Assembly: GCF_014842915.1 (NCBI RefSeq)
Contig: NZ_JACYXI010000020.1
Span: 1-51,823, forward strand
Direction: 5' to 3'
Length of the DNA stretch: 51,823 bases
From: Roseibium litorale
GTDB lineage: Bacteria; Pseudomonadota; Alphaproteobacteria; Rhizobiales; Stappiaceae
The first letter of the stretch is position 1; every line of letters begins with the position of its first letter. The position numbers and the translations under genes are program-made. Below, piece by piece: positions 25,471 through 34,916 of the stretch. The notes beneath the pieces are model-generated. The model had not been told where the DNA came from and ran no database searches. It saw only the letters and a list, made by a program, of their open reading frames with translations.

Positions 25471-25983
25471 ATGACGACCCGCACACTTGCCACCGAACCG
25501 CTGACGGTAGAGGCCTTTGCGCCCTTTGGCGACGTTCTGGAAGCCACTGGCATACCGGACAAGCTGATCAACCAGGGCCTGTGCGGGCGTTATCATGACC
25601 GCGCCCGGCTGGAGACGGACACGGAGGGCGGCAAGGCGGGCATCAGCCTGTTCCTGTCGCAGAAACGCTCCTTCCCCTACCGGCTGGAGATGGTCGAGCG
25701 GCATCCGCTCGGCTCCCAGGCCTTCCTGCCCATGAGCCTTGCGCCGTTTCTCGTCATCGTCTGTCCGGATGACAACGGAAAACCCGGAAGGCCCCGCGCC
25801 TTCCTGACCAGTCCCGGCCAGGGCATCAACCTTCACCGCGGCACCTGGCACGGTGTGCTGACGCCACTGGCAGACCCAGGCCTTTTCGGCGTCGTCGACC
25901 GTATCGGCCCTGGCGGCAATCTGGAAGAGGTCTGGTTCGACGAGCCCTGGACTGTGGTCGGGAGAATTGAAGAGGCGAACTAG
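25471..25983 (+). CDS. allA: Ureidoglycolate lyase
   Basis: A 170-residue protein that splits ureidoglycolate into glyoxylate and urea. Typical AllA sequence includes LTVEAFAPFGDVLE at the N terminus, ISLFLSQKR, HPLGSQAFLPM and the active-site stretch NLHRGTWHGVLTPL. It is the second gene of the allE-allA unit. Its stop lies 8 bases from the stop of the convergent EAL gene, with no room for a terminator. The upstream genes for uricase, allantoinase and allantoate hydrolase are not in the window. Confidence 0.92.
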   Translation: MTTRTLATEPLTVEAFAPFGDVLEATGIPDKLINQGLCGRYHDRARLETDTEGGKAGISLFLSQKRSFPYRLEMVERHPLGSQAFLPMSLAPFLVIVCPDDNGKPGRPRAFLTSPGQGINLHRGTWHGVLTPLADPGLFGVVDRIGPGGNLEEVWFDEPWTVVGRIEEAN

Positions 25984-25991
25984 GCTGGCAC

Positions 25992-27599
25992 TTATGCCGC
26001 CTCGTCGTCTTCCTCGCTCTCGGCTTCCTGCTCATCCTGGAGGTCCCGTTCGACCTTCTCGGCATATTCGATGAACTCGTTGGCCGGCATGGGTTTGGCG
26101 AAGTAATAGCCTTGGGCAGCTGTGACGCCCAGTTCGCGCAGACGCTCCACCTGCTCCGGAGTTTCAACGCCTTCGGCGATGATGCCCATGCCCAGATTAT
26201 CGGCCAGTTCCACCATGGAATCCACGATGGTCGTCGAGCTGTCGTCATCGCCGATGCTGTCGATGAACATCTTGTCGATCTTGATGATGTCGATGCCGAG
26301 CTTCTGCAGATAGGCCATGCCGCCATGGCCCGTACCCACGTCATCCAGCGCCACACGCACGCCCATTGCCTGCATTTCGGCGATGATCTTGCGGGCCAGA
26401 CTCATGTCTTCCATGGGATAGCGCTCTGTCACCTCCACCACGATCTGCTGGAACGAGATATCCGAATTCCCGTATATCGCCTTGATATCATTGATGATAT
26501 CCCGATTCATAAAATGTCCAGCAAAGAGGTTGATGGAGAGCTTGAAATCCGGGTTCTCCTTATAGAGCGTCCCGACTTCGTCCACCGTCTGAACCATCAG
26601 GCTGCGGGTCATGGCGAAGATATGGCCGTTGGCTTCCGCATAGGCCATGAACTGGCCCGGAGACACCATCTGGCCATTGGCCCGGCGCCAGCGCATCAAC
26701 ACTTCACAGCCGCGCAGGCGGCCGGTCTCAATGTCCATGACCGGCTGATAGAACGGTATGAACTCGCCGTCACGGATCGCGCGGAGGAACTCATCATTGG
26801 CTTCGCTTTCCGGCCTCCAGGAGAACCAGACACCGATGGCCACAAACAGAAGCGCCAGCCCGGCGCAGGCCGTGACAGCAATAATCTTGAGGTCATGCAC
26901 CATCTGGAGGGCGGCCGACTTGGGCGCGACGACCGTCACTTCCAGCGGATAACGGGAAGAGCGAACAGTCGCGACAATGGCATTTTCCGGATCCGAACCT
27001 TCCGAATTATATCCGCCTGTCGCGTACCAGAGCAGATCGTCGCCAAGGCGCAACTCGACCCGCCGGTAGGACCTCAGGTATTCCGGCCCCGGATCGCTGG
27101 CAATGACGGCCGGTGTCATCTCGGCAAAAAGACGGGTCCCATTGCGCAAGTCCCAGCTTACGACCGCGACATAGGCACCCATAAAGCTCTTGTCGAGCAT
27201 CCCGATCCCGACCAGGGGACCATCCTTGCGCAGCTTTGGCAAAATAGCCTCTCCCGTGAGAGGCATGTCTGGGGTAACGCACATGCGTTTACCGCCCTCG
27301 TCCGCCAGACCAATGGCGTCGATGGTGCCAGTGTCGGAAATCACCTGCCGGAACAGCTGCTTGTCACCAGCCGTACAGGTCTGCACATCATCCCGGTCCA
27401 GCCTCTGCAGGGCAGAAACCGTCGTGCTGATTGCCATTTCGGCGCGCTGGATATAGCGCTCGCCCATGGCGACCATTTCGTCGCGCGCCTGACTCTGGGC
27501 ATATTGATTGAGGATGATATTGGCAGCGAACAGAGGCGCGGTCGCCAAGACGAGCGCGAGAATAACTGCCCTGACGAATATCATATACCGGTCGGACAC
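25992..27599 (-). CDS. Membrane cyclic-di-GMP phosphodiesterase, CSS sensor plus EAL
   Basis: A 535-residue protein with a TM helix (about 8-28), a periplasmic CSS-type sensor domain with cysteines at 75 and 107, a second TM helix (about 237-258) and an EAL domain. CSS domains sense redox state through a disulfide in the periplasm. The EAL signature reads EVLMRW (glutamate about 297) instead of EALLRW, and the later motifs are VEVTERY, LDDVGTGHGG and IAEGVETPEQ. The metal-binding residues are kept, so activity is likely. The C terminus is strongly acidic (EQEAESEEDDEAA). It is convergent with allA. Confidence 0.88.
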   Translation of the reverse strand: MSDRYMIFVRAVILALVLATAPLFAANIILNQYAQSQARDEMVAMGERYIQRAEMAISTTVSALQRLDRDDVQTCTAGDKQLFRQVISDTGTIDAIGLADEGGKRMCVTPDMPLTGEAILPKLRKDGPLVGIGMLDKSFMGAYVAVVSWDLRNGTRLFAEMTPAVIASDPGPEYLRSYRRVELRLGDDLLWYATGGYNSEGSDPENAIVATVRSSRYPLEVTVVAPKSAALQMVHDLKIIAVTACAGLALLFVAIGVWFSWRPESEANDEFLRAIRDGEFIPFYQPVMDIETGRLRGCEVLMRWRRANGQMVSPGQFMAYAEANGHIFAMTRSLMVQTVDEVGTLYKENPDFKLSINLFAGHFMNRDIINDIKAIYGNSDISFQQIVVEVTERYPMEDMSLARKIIAEMQAMGVRVALDDVGTGHGGMAYLQKLGIDIIKIDKMFIDSIGDDDSSTTIVDSMVELADNLGMGIIAEGVETPEQVERLRELGVTAAQGYYFAKPMPANEFIEYAEKVERDLQDEQEAESEEDDEAA

Positions 27600-27779
27600 C
27601 GCATCGCCTGTTCGTATAGAATCTCTTTAGCGATGTTAACCCTAGAGGCGTAAACAAGCACTGAACAGTGGACGGCTTGAAACAAATCAAAGCTTTCCAC
27701 GCCAGATCAAGATCTCCTATCAATTCGGTATTTCCACGAGGGAATCATCCACCGAAGCCGGCTTCTTCAGGAGCAGAAA

Positions 27780-28676
27780 ATGCAGGCACTCTTCGTCGGA
27801 CAGGCCTATATCGACGTCACGTTTCTGACCGATCACTTGCCAACCGGCGATGAAAAGACCATCGCCCGGGACTATGCCGTCAGCTTCGGCGGCAACGCGG
27901 TCACAGCCGCGTTCTGCTGCGCCAAGCTGGGCGGACGGCCCGAACTGCTCTGCTCTCAGGCCGATGACTGGCTTGCCCGCATGTTCCTGGATATGGCCGC
28001 CCAATACGGCATCTCCGTGCATGGACGGAAAGTGCGGGAAAGCTCCCTCTCCTTCATCATGCCCAAGGACGGAAAACGCGCCATCGTCCGCTGCCGGGAC
28101 GATGACTATCTCCACCCCTTCCCGCCCCTGACCCTGACTGGCCTGAAGGCTCTGCATCTGGACGGGCATATGGGCGATGCTGCCCTTCATTATGCCCGCG
28201 CCTGCCGTGAGCTTGGCGTGCTGACCTCGCTTGACGGCGGTGCCGTTCGGGAGACAACCGACGCGCTTCTGGCCTCCATAGACGTCGCTGTGGTCTCCGA
28301 GCGGTTCTGCCAGCAGCTCGGCAAGCCGGTTGGCGGCACGCTGGACTATCTGCGCAGCAAGGGCTGCCCGGTCGGCGCTGTCACCCTCGGCGAGCGGGGA
28401 ATGGTCTGGTATGAGGGCGGTGGTACGGACCAGGTGCTGCCCTCGCTGGATGTGCCGCAGGACAAGGTCATCGATTCCAACGGCGCGGGTGACATTTTCC
28501 ACGGCGCTTATGTGACATCCTACATGCGCAATCCCACCGGCAACTGGCTGGATCACTTCACCTTTGCCCGCGGCGCTTCGACCCATGCCATCCAGCATCT
28601 TGGAAATGAGGCAAGCCTTCCGTCCCTCGGCGATATTGATGCCGCAATTGCCGCTTACCGGGAAAAGACCGCCTGA
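27780..28676 (+). CDS. PfkB-family carbohydrate kinase
   Basis: A 298-residue ribokinase-type enzyme. It has the N-terminal substrate region with GGNAVTAAFCCAKLGG (about 38-53), and the C-terminal signature DSNGAGDIFHGAY (about 234-246) with its catalytic aspartate and the GAGD anion hole. The substrate cannot be read from the sequence. The gene stands alone, divergent from the CSS/EAL gene, with 180 bases of shared upstream sequence. Confidence 0.88.
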   Translation: MQALFVGQAYIDVTFLTDHLPTGDEKTIARDYAVSFGGNAVTAAFCCAKLGGRPELLCSQADDWLARMFLDMAAQYGISVHGRKVRESSLSFIMPKDGKRAIVRCRDDDYLHPFPPLTLTGLKALHLDGHMGDAALHYARACRELGVLTSLDGGAVRETTDALLASIDVAVVSERFCQQLGKPVGGTLDYLRSKGCPVGAVTLGERGMVWYEGGGTDQVLPSLDVPQDKVIDSNGAGDIFHGAYVTSYMRNPTGNWLDHFTFARGASTHAIQHLGNEASLPSLGDIDAAIAAYREKTA

Positions 28677-28832
28677 TCAGGCAAGGGGTTACGCGATCCG
28701 GACAATGGTCTGCTCTCAAAGCCGGAGCGCTTCGTTCCATGAGTTCCCGGTAAGTTGATCTTGCGCAGCGAGATGAGTTGACCCATCGTGCCCGGCGGCA
28801 GGGTTCGCGCCTATTAATTTCGGAGATACAGA

Positions 28833-30041
28833 ATGAATTTCTTTGCCCCTTCATCCGCAAAAAGCCGCAGGCTTCCGGCGTTCACCCTTTCCGCCCTGAT
28901 GGCAACTTCGGTTCTTGCCGGTTCCGCCTCTGCTCCTGCCTGGGCCTATGAGCCGACTGGCAATGATGTGGCCGATGCATTCCTCGATCTGCTGGAAGTT
29001 CAGGAAGGCTCTGTGAAGTCCTATGAAAGCGTCGAGGAAGATGGCGAGACAGTACGCATCAAGGGCATCGAACTTGCCAACGAGAAGGACGAGAACGCTC
29101 TCATCACGATTGAGACCATCGATCTGACCGGCGGCGAAGTGGCAGAGGGCGGCGCTCTGAGCCTTGGGGAAATGGCGCTGGAAGGCGTCAAGATGGACTC
29201 AAAGGACGGTTCCTTCGCCATCGACAGCCTGACGGTCAGTGACGTGGATCTGCCCTCTGCGGAGGAAATCGAAAGCGGCAGCGAAAATGCCGCCCCGTCC
29301 TATGGCTCTTTGGAGGCCGAGGGGCTCAAGGTGGATGCGGGCAGCGAAGGCGCTTTCTCGGTTGAGCGCCTCCAGACGTCGATCGACAGCTTTGAGGATG
29401 ACATCCCGACCGCCGGCACCTTCGCGATCACCAATGTGGAGATCAAGGCAGAAGATCTGGATGAGGAAGGCCGCACGACCCTGACTGACCTCGGCTATGA
29501 AAAGCTGAACATCTCCATTAATGGCAAGGGCAGCTGGGATCCGGCCACCCAGGTCGCCAGCTTCGATGATGTCACCGTGGACATGCAGAACGCAGCCGCT
29601 CTGAAAGTGTCGGCCACACTTGGCGGCGTCACCAAGGAACTGATGCAGGAGCTGACGTCAGGTTCGGGAGATCAGGAGCAGATCGGCACCATGCTGCAGT
29701 CCACCTCCCTTGCTGGTCTGAACATCCGTCTCGACAACGGCAGCCTGGTCGAGCGTGTTCTGGACAAGCAGGCCAAGGACAGCGGAACCGACCGCGCCGG
29801 GCTGGTCAGCCAGCTGAAGATGGGCCTGCCTCTGATGCTCAGCATTCTCCAGAACGCCGAGTTCGAGAAATCCGTGAGCACGGCTGTTGGCGACTTCCTT
29901 GGCGATCCGAAGTCCCTGACGGTCACCGCCCAGCCCTCCGCTCCGGTTCCGGTCATGCAGATCATGGGAACGGCCATGATGGCGCCCCAGGCCCTGCCGC
30001 AAATCCTCGGCGTGACTATTGCGGCCAACACCGCGAAGTAA
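28833..30041 (+). CDS. Secreted protein of unknown function, first of a related pair
   Basis: I do not recognise the family. The 402-residue product has a signal peptide (about 17-40, cut near AWAY). A repetitive, acidic beta-rich region follows with phrases such as GIELANEKDENALITIE and ALEGVKMDSKDGS. A C-terminal domain (about 225-402) starts at GSWDPATQVASFDDVTVD and ends in a run of short hydrophobic segments. The same C-terminal layout, including W-x-P-x-T and a final proline-rich PxPV element, recurs in the next gene. A perfect terminator follows at 30051-30083. A periplasmic role is likely; the function is unknown. Confidence 0.75.
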   Translation: MNFFAPSSAKSRRLPAFTLSALMATSVLAGSASAPAWAYEPTGNDVADAFLDLLEVQEGSVKSYESVEEDGETVRIKGIELANEKDENALITIETIDLTGGEVAEGGALSLGEMALEGVKMDSKDGSFAIDSLTVSDVDLPSAEEIESGSENAAPSYGSLEAEGLKVDAGSEGAFSVERLQTSIDSFEDDIPTAGTFAITNVEIKAEDLDEEGRTTLTDLGYEKLNISINGKGSWDPATQVASFDDVTVDMQNAAALKVSATLGGVTKELMQELTSGSGDQEQIGTMLQSTSLAGLNIRLDNGSLVERVLDKQAKDSGTDRAGLVSQLKMGLPLMLSILQNAEFEKSVSTAVGDFLGDPKSLTVTAQPSAPVPVMQIMGTAMMAPQALPQILGVTIAANTAK

Positions 30042-30050
30042 TCCGAACCG

Positions 30051-30083
30051 CCTTGCCGGGCAGATTGTCCGGCAAGGTTTTTT
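30051..30083 (+). terminator. Rho-independent terminator
   Basis: CCTTGCCGG (30051-30059) pairs perfectly with CCGGCAAGG (30069-30077) and is followed by six Ts. It ends the first gene of the secreted pair, so the second needs its own promoter or read-through. Confidence 0.92.
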
Positions 30084-30147
30084 CATCCGGACACGGGTGT
30101 CCGTTGAGTATGTCCCGCAGTCTTGCGGGCACTGTGGAGTAGAGAAA

Positions 30148-32427
30148 ATGGCCATTCCAGCCTGGTCCGGCACCGCAGACGCGCGTTTCCCATGTTTGAT
30201 CCGCTACGGGGCGCCTTTCACGGCCCTTGCCCTGTTCTTCACATTCACCCCGGCGGCCTACGCCCAAGACACAGACCGGCCGGCGGCGGGCAACGGCGCC
30301 ACGGCCATCCTCCAGGGCTGGACCCAGGAACTCAACGCCATCGACGGGATCACCGCCTCCTTCAAGGCCGTGACGCCAGGCGACCTCAACCGGTCAGCCT
30401 CTCTGCAGGGCGGCAAGATATCCTTCAACTTTTCTGATTTTCCCTGGATAGCCGACCATGGCGGCGCCACGCTGGGCAAACTTTCCGTCAGCATCAGCTT
30501 CGACGAGATCGATTTCGCCGGTCTCCGGCAGTCGGGCGGCATGATCGAGGCCGATACGATCGCCATTCCGGGCTCGTTCGACATCAGCATGAGGGTCGAG
30601 ACGGCCTCTGAAGCGCCTAAAAAGATCTCGGCAGACAGCAAGGACGTCGCAGGCACCGGCAAACAGCCTGAGCCAGACGCAGGTTCTCCCATCTCCGGCA
30701 AGACCCCGTCCCTGAGTGCGGAGGCCCGCGTTCTAGTCCCCAGCACGATGGAAGCCTCCTATCAGGACGTCTTGATCGAGGACTTCTCCATTCCCGCAGC
30801 GCTTCCGGCAAAGCCGGAGGGAGAGAGCAGCGCGATTGCCACCGCCCGCCAGTGGCTGGCGGCCTTCCGGCAAGTTCAGGTCGCACGCGCCTTTATTTCC
30901 GAAGTGACAAGCAACAGCACCACCAGGGATGCGGGCTCATCGTCCTCGGTCTACAACGACATCCTCCTGCTGGATCTGAAAGATGGCCGGATCGCCGAGG
31001 AGGCGGTGTCCAATTTCCGGGTTATACAAGAAAATCCGGATCAGGACGGCCAGCCGCAAAGGGTTGATCTGAACGGCGGCACCGCCACCGTGCGCGGCCT
31101 GGATATTGCTCCGCTCGCCATGCTTCTGGGCGGTCCTGAAGAACCTGGCAGAACCACATTGCTTGACCGCGAGGAGCTGCTCGACCTGACCTTCTCCGCC
31201 GACGGCACGACGGGCAGTATCGACAGTGTCATGCTGGAAGACATTTCTCTGACGGATACGTCGAAGGCCAATCTCGTGCAGATTGCCAGCCGGGCGGAAA
31301 AGGGCGAAGATCTCACCGAGGATGAAATCGGCACCGCAGTGCTTTTGGATCTGGGCAAGTTCGCCTTGGGCCGGATGGAGATGAACGGCCTTTCCGCGGA
31401 CAGTGAGGAAGGCACCGCACAGCTGCGCCGGTTTCTGCTCAAGGGTTTGAGCGGCAGCGGGCTGGCTGAAGTTTCCATCGACGGCTTGCAGGTGCAGGCC
31501 AAGGACGGCGCTTCGCCTGCGCCTGCCCCTGACGCAAAAGATACGGATGCCGCCCCCTCTGCTGCCGGCGTCTTCCTGGATCATGCCGGCATTTTCCGGA
31601 TCGGCTTCCCCTCCTCCACGGCCCTGTCGGTTCTTGGCACTGTGGATGAGCCAACCCCCAGCCAGATCCGCGATGCAATGCCGACAATCGGCAAGATAAT
31701 TGTCAGCGCCCTGGAAGTGACGGTTCCGGAGACGGAAGGCGATGCGGCAAAGTCGACGATCCGCCTCAATCTGGCGGAACTGCTGCAGGGCGGCTTCACC
31801 AGCAAGATCCCGACCCGGAGCTCCTTCGTCATCGACGGCCTTTCGGTTCCCGCCACACAGGTCACAGACCCGGGCCTGCGCAAAATTCTGGATGACCTCG
31901 GCATCGAGGAGCTGGAGTTCAACCAGGCATTCTCGGCGGCCTGGAACCCCTCCACGGAAGATCTGACCCTATCGAATCTCACGGTGGAACTGCGCGGCGG
32001 CGGCAAGGCAACCCTGTCCCTGGAGCTCGGCAAGGTACCTGCGCTATTGTTCACATCTCCCGAACTGGCACAGGTTGCTCTTGCGGGCGCCACGATCAAG
32101 TCGGGGCGCCTGCGGGTTACGGGCGAGGAACTGATCTCGGCGCTTTTGTCCGATCAGGCGCAGGAAACACAACTGACCGAAGACCAGCTGGCAGACGGCT
32201 TTGCCGAGGCCCTGCGCGGTGAGATCGGCCCGCTGGCGGGCACACGCTTTGGCGAGGATCTGATCAAAGGCTTCCGCAGCTTCCTGACCAATCCGGACGA
32301 GCTCTCCGTGGTTATGGAGCCGAAGACGCCGGTGGGTGTGGCCGAACTCCTGGCCCTCGCCGTCACCAGCCCCGCCTCCATTCCCGACCGGCTGGAAGCC
32401 AAGGTCGTCAGCGGTGCCGCGAAGTAA
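30148..32427 (+). CDS. Large secreted protein of unknown function, second of the pair
   Basis: A 759-residue product with a signal peptide (about 22-45, cut at AAYAQ). It contains several related beta-rich segments (for example ITASFKAVTPGDLNRSASLQGGKISF and later EMNGLSADSEEGTAQLRR), alternating with Ala/Pro-rich linkers. Its last 190 residues resemble the end of the preceding protein: AAWNPSTEDLTLSNLTVELR, LTNPDELSVVMEPKTPV and a final short Ala-rich tail. The ATG at 30148 with GGAG upstream is chosen because the signal peptide starts after it. It is unrecognised; the internal repetition and the paralogy suggest an envelope-associated or beta-helical scaffold, which is inference. Confidence 0.72.
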   Translation: MAIPAWSGTADARFPCLIRYGAPFTALALFFTFTPAAYAQDTDRPAAGNGATAILQGWTQELNAIDGITASFKAVTPGDLNRSASLQGGKISFNFSDFPWIADHGGATLGKLSVSISFDEIDFAGLRQSGGMIEADTIAIPGSFDISMRVETASEAPKKISADSKDVAGTGKQPEPDAGSPISGKTPSLSAEARVLVPSTMEASYQDVLIEDFSIPAALPAKPEGESSAIATARQWLAAFRQVQVARAFISEVTSNSTTRDAGSSSSVYNDILLLDLKDGRIAEEAVSNFRVIQENPDQDGQPQRVDLNGGTATVRGLDIAPLAMLLGGPEEPGRTTLLDREELLDLTFSADGTTGSIDSVMLEDISLTDTSKANLVQIASRAEKGEDLTEDEIGTAVLLDLGKFALGRMEMNGLSADSEEGTAQLRRFLLKGLSGSGLAEVSIDGLQVQAKDGASPAPAPDAKDTDAAPSAAGVFLDHAGIFRIGFPSSTALSVLGTVDEPTPSQIRDAMPTIGKIIVSALEVTVPETEGDAAKSTIRLNLAELLQGGFTSKIPTRSSFVIDGLSVPATQVTDPGLRKILDDLGIEELEFNQAFSAAWNPSTEDLTLSNLTVELRGGGKATLSLELGKVPALLFTSPELAQVALAGATIKSGRLRVTGEELISALLSDQAQETQLTEDQLADGFAEALRGEIGPLAGTRFGEDLIKGFRSFLTNPDELSVVMEPKTPVGVAELLALAVTSPASIPDRLEAKVVSGAAK

Positions 32428-32461
32428 ATATTCTGCCGGGAAGAGGCCTGGATAAACAGAA

Positions 32462-32487
32462 AGCCCGGAGCGGTAACGCTCCGGGCT
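32462..32487. terminator. Perfect 11-bp hairpin between convergent genes
   Basis: AGCCCGGAGCG (32462-32472) and CGCTCCGGGCT (32477-32487) enclose the tetraloop GTAA. On the minus strand it is followed by TTTCTGTTT, so it is most likely the terminator of the molybdopterin oxidoreductase gene and perhaps works in both directions. Confidence 0.75.
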
Positions 32488-32531
32488 GAGATTGATGACA
32501 AACCTAAGGCTCCAGGATTTTTCTCCGCGCC

Positions 32532-32615
32532 GTCCCGGCCTTGAGCCGGGACCAACGTGGGGAGCCGTCAGCTTTCCTCGCATTCCCGGATCTTCGCTTC
32601 GCTTCGTCCGGGAAT
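32532..32615. repeat. Two adjacent palindromic repeats
   Basis: GTCCCGG-CCTTGAG-CCGGGAC (32532-32552) belongs to the CTTGA-centred family. ATTCCCGGA (32582-32590) and TCCGGGAAT (about 32607-32615) form a second dyad whose centre is the short iteration CTTCGCTTCGCTTCG. Both lie in the 259-base gap between convergent genes. Confidence 0.7.
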
Positions 32616-32686
32616 GCGCGGAAGAAAGGATCGGCTCCCCCCCATAGGTTCTCAGCGCCCGGCCTCTTGCGGCTTCAAACCGCCTC

Positions 32687-34792
32687 TCAGCTCCCAGCAA
32701 CCGGTCTGATCCACACAGCCGTGTCATGGAAGGCTGCGCCGCCGTAGGGGGCGACGGGATCGGCGCTGGTCAGGGTGTTGATGCCCCGGCCATCCGGGAA
32801 AGCTTCATTCGGCCAGATGCCTTCCGAAATGACCGTTCCCGGCACCAGATCGGCATAGAAACGGGCATGTAGCGTGACCGTGCCGCGGCCGTTGCCCATC
32901 TGAACCAGAGCGCCGTCTTCAATCCCGTAGGCAGCCGCATTTTCCGCCCGCAGCCAGACCTCGGGACGGCCCTCTTTCTTCAAAGATCCCGGCGTCTCAT
33001 TGAAGGTGCTGTTGAGGAACGAGCGCGCAGGCGACGTGACAAGTCGGAAGGGCGTGCGCTCGTCTGCCGCCTCGATGCTGTCCCACTGGTCCGGAAGCTC
33101 CGGCATGACGGTCCAGGGCCCCATCGGGCTGCCAGCCGGCTTGTTGGGCGCCGCAGAACGGCCCCAGTCCGGACGGAAATGGAATTTGCCGTCCGCGTGG
33201 CCAAAGCCTTTGATGAAATGCGCTTCGTCAAAACCGGGCTGAACATCCAGCCAGCGCTTTTCCATCAGCTCGTCATAGCCCCCATAGCCGGAGGCCTTCA
33301 GCATCCAGTCGATGTGCTCGCGGGCGCTCATGTGGAAGCCCGGATGATCCTTCGCGCCAACACGGCGGGCGATCTCGTTGATAACGAAGAGGTTTTCCTT
33401 CGGCCCTTCCGGCGCCTCGATCACCTTCGGCCCCAGCATGATGTGCTGATGGCCGCCGCCCCGGTAAAGATCATCATGCTCGAGAAACTGGGTCGCCGGC
33501 AGCACGATATCCGCCATCAGCGCCGTCTCGGTCATGAACTGTTCATGGACGACGGTGAAGAGATCCTCGCGGGCAAAGCCCTTCTTGATCAGGTCCTGCT
33601 CGGGAGCAACCGATGCCGGGTTGGTGTTCTGGATCAGCATCGCCTTCACCGGCCCGCCGCCGCACAGCGACGCTTCGTCCCCGGTCAGGATCCGGCCGAT
33701 CAGGCTCTGGTCGAGCGCCCGGACGGACAGGTCACGCAGCGAATGGGCCTCGACCATGGACTTGTCGAGCTGGAAGATCGCGCCGTTGTTGTGGAATACG
33801 CCGCCGCCCTCATATTGCCAGCAGCCGGAGACAGCCCCGATGGAAGCCGCCGCATGCATGGCGACCGCGCCGTTGCGGGTCCGGGTGAAGCCGTAGCCGA
33901 GCCGGAAATAGGTGCGCTTGACCGTCCCGATCAGGCGGGCCACCTCTTCGATGGCCTCTTTCGTCAGCCCAGTGATCTCCGCCGCCCATTCCGGCGTGCG
34001 CGTCTGAAGATGGGCTTCCAGCTCCGCCGGGCAGTCGGTGTACTTCTCCAGATAATCCCGGTCGGCAAGATCATCGCGGAACAGCACATGCATGATCGCG
34101 CAAGCAAGGGCTGCATCCGTCCCCGGACGGATCACAAGGCCAATGTCGGCCTGTTTCATGGTCTCGGTCTTATAGACGTCCACGACGATGATCTTGGCAT
34201 TCCGGCTCTTGCGGGCGGAAATGGCGTGGGTCATGACATTGATCTGGGTGGCCACCGGATTGGTGCCCCAGATCACGATCTGGTCGGAGACCGCCATCTC
34301 GCGCGGATCGGGCCCTGCCAGCTTGCCTGTGCCAGCCACATAGCCCGTCCAGGCCATATTGGTGCAGAAACTGTCGAACTGGCGGGAATAGCCCTTTGCG
34401 TGGCGGAAGCGGTGAATGCTGTCGCGCTGCACCTGCCCCATGGTGCCGGCATAGTGATAGGGCCAGATGCTCTCGGCGCCGAATTCGGCCTCGATGGCCA
34501 GAAACCGCTCACCGATCTCATCCAGCGCCTCGTCCCAGGAGATTTCCTCGAACTGGCCTGATCCCTTGGGGCCGGTGCGGCGCAAAGGCTTCATGAGCCT
34601 GTCCGGATGATGGATGCGTTCGGCGTAGCGGGCGACCTTGGCGCAGATCACGCCCGCGGTGTAGCTGTTGTCCGAGGAGCCGCGCACACGGCCGATCTTG
34701 CCAGTTTCCAGCACCTCCACATCCAGAGCGCAGGTCGAAGGGCAGTCATGCGGGCATGCGGAAAAGGCAGTCTTCGGGACAGGCTTGTTCAT
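32687..34792 (-). CDS. Molybdopterin oxidoreductase with N-terminal 4Fe-4S site
   Basis: A 701-residue member of the DMSO reductase superfamily. Near the N terminus CPHDCPSTC and a later ICAKVARY supply four cysteines (about 13, 17, 21 and 50) for a 4Fe-4S cluster. Bis-MGD-binding motifs follow: YHYAGTMGQ, IWGTNPVATQ, VVDVYKTET, and the C-terminal dinucleotide-binding domain (VTSPARSFLNSTF). No Tat signal and no partner electron-transfer or membrane subunit is adjacent, so it is probably cytoplasmic. The substrate is unknown; relatives are annotated as BisC- or formate-dehydrogenase-like. Confidence 0.87.
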   Translation of the reverse strand: MNKPVPKTAFSACPHDCPSTCALDVEVLETGKIGRVRGSSDNSYTAGVICAKVARYAERIHHPDRLMKPLRRTGPKGSGQFEEISWDEALDEIGERFLAIEAEFGAESIWPYHYAGTMGQVQRDSIHRFRHAKGYSRQFDSFCTNMAWTGYVAGTGKLAGPDPREMAVSDQIVIWGTNPVATQINVMTHAISARKSRNAKIIVVDVYKTETMKQADIGLVIRPGTDAALACAIMHVLFRDDLADRDYLEKYTDCPAELEAHLQTRTPEWAAEITGLTKEAIEEVARLIGTVKRTYFRLGYGFTRTRNGAVAMHAAASIGAVSGCWQYEGGGVFHNNGAIFQLDKSMVEAHSLRDLSVRALDQSLIGRILTGDEASLCGGGPVKAMLIQNTNPASVAPEQDLIKKGFAREDLFTVVHEQFMTETALMADIVLPATQFLEHDDLYRGGGHQHIMLGPKVIEAPEGPKENLFVINEIARRVGAKDHPGFHMSAREHIDWMLKASGYGGYDELMEKRWLDVQPGFDEAHFIKGFGHADGKFHFRPDWGRSAAPNKPAGSPMGPWTVMPELPDQWDSIEAADERTPFRLVTSPARSFLNSTFNETPGSLKKEGRPEVWLRAENAAAYGIEDGALVQMGNGRGTVTLHARFYADLVPGTVISEGIWPNEAFPDGRGINTLTSADPVAPYGGAAFHDTAVWIRPVAGS

Positions 34793-34916
34793 TTTGCTTG
34801 GGTTTTCTTAGATGAGACGACACTTGGCGATGGGCGCAAGGTCGGGGGGAACTGCCCGCCTGTCAAGGCGCAACAGCCCTCCCCATCGCCATCAAGTTGC
34901 CTGCCCCTACCGCGCA

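Noticed and set aside
33179..34561. Long open frame opposite the molybdopterin oxidoreductase gene
   Set aside because: Antisense shadow with biased composition and no ribosome binding site.
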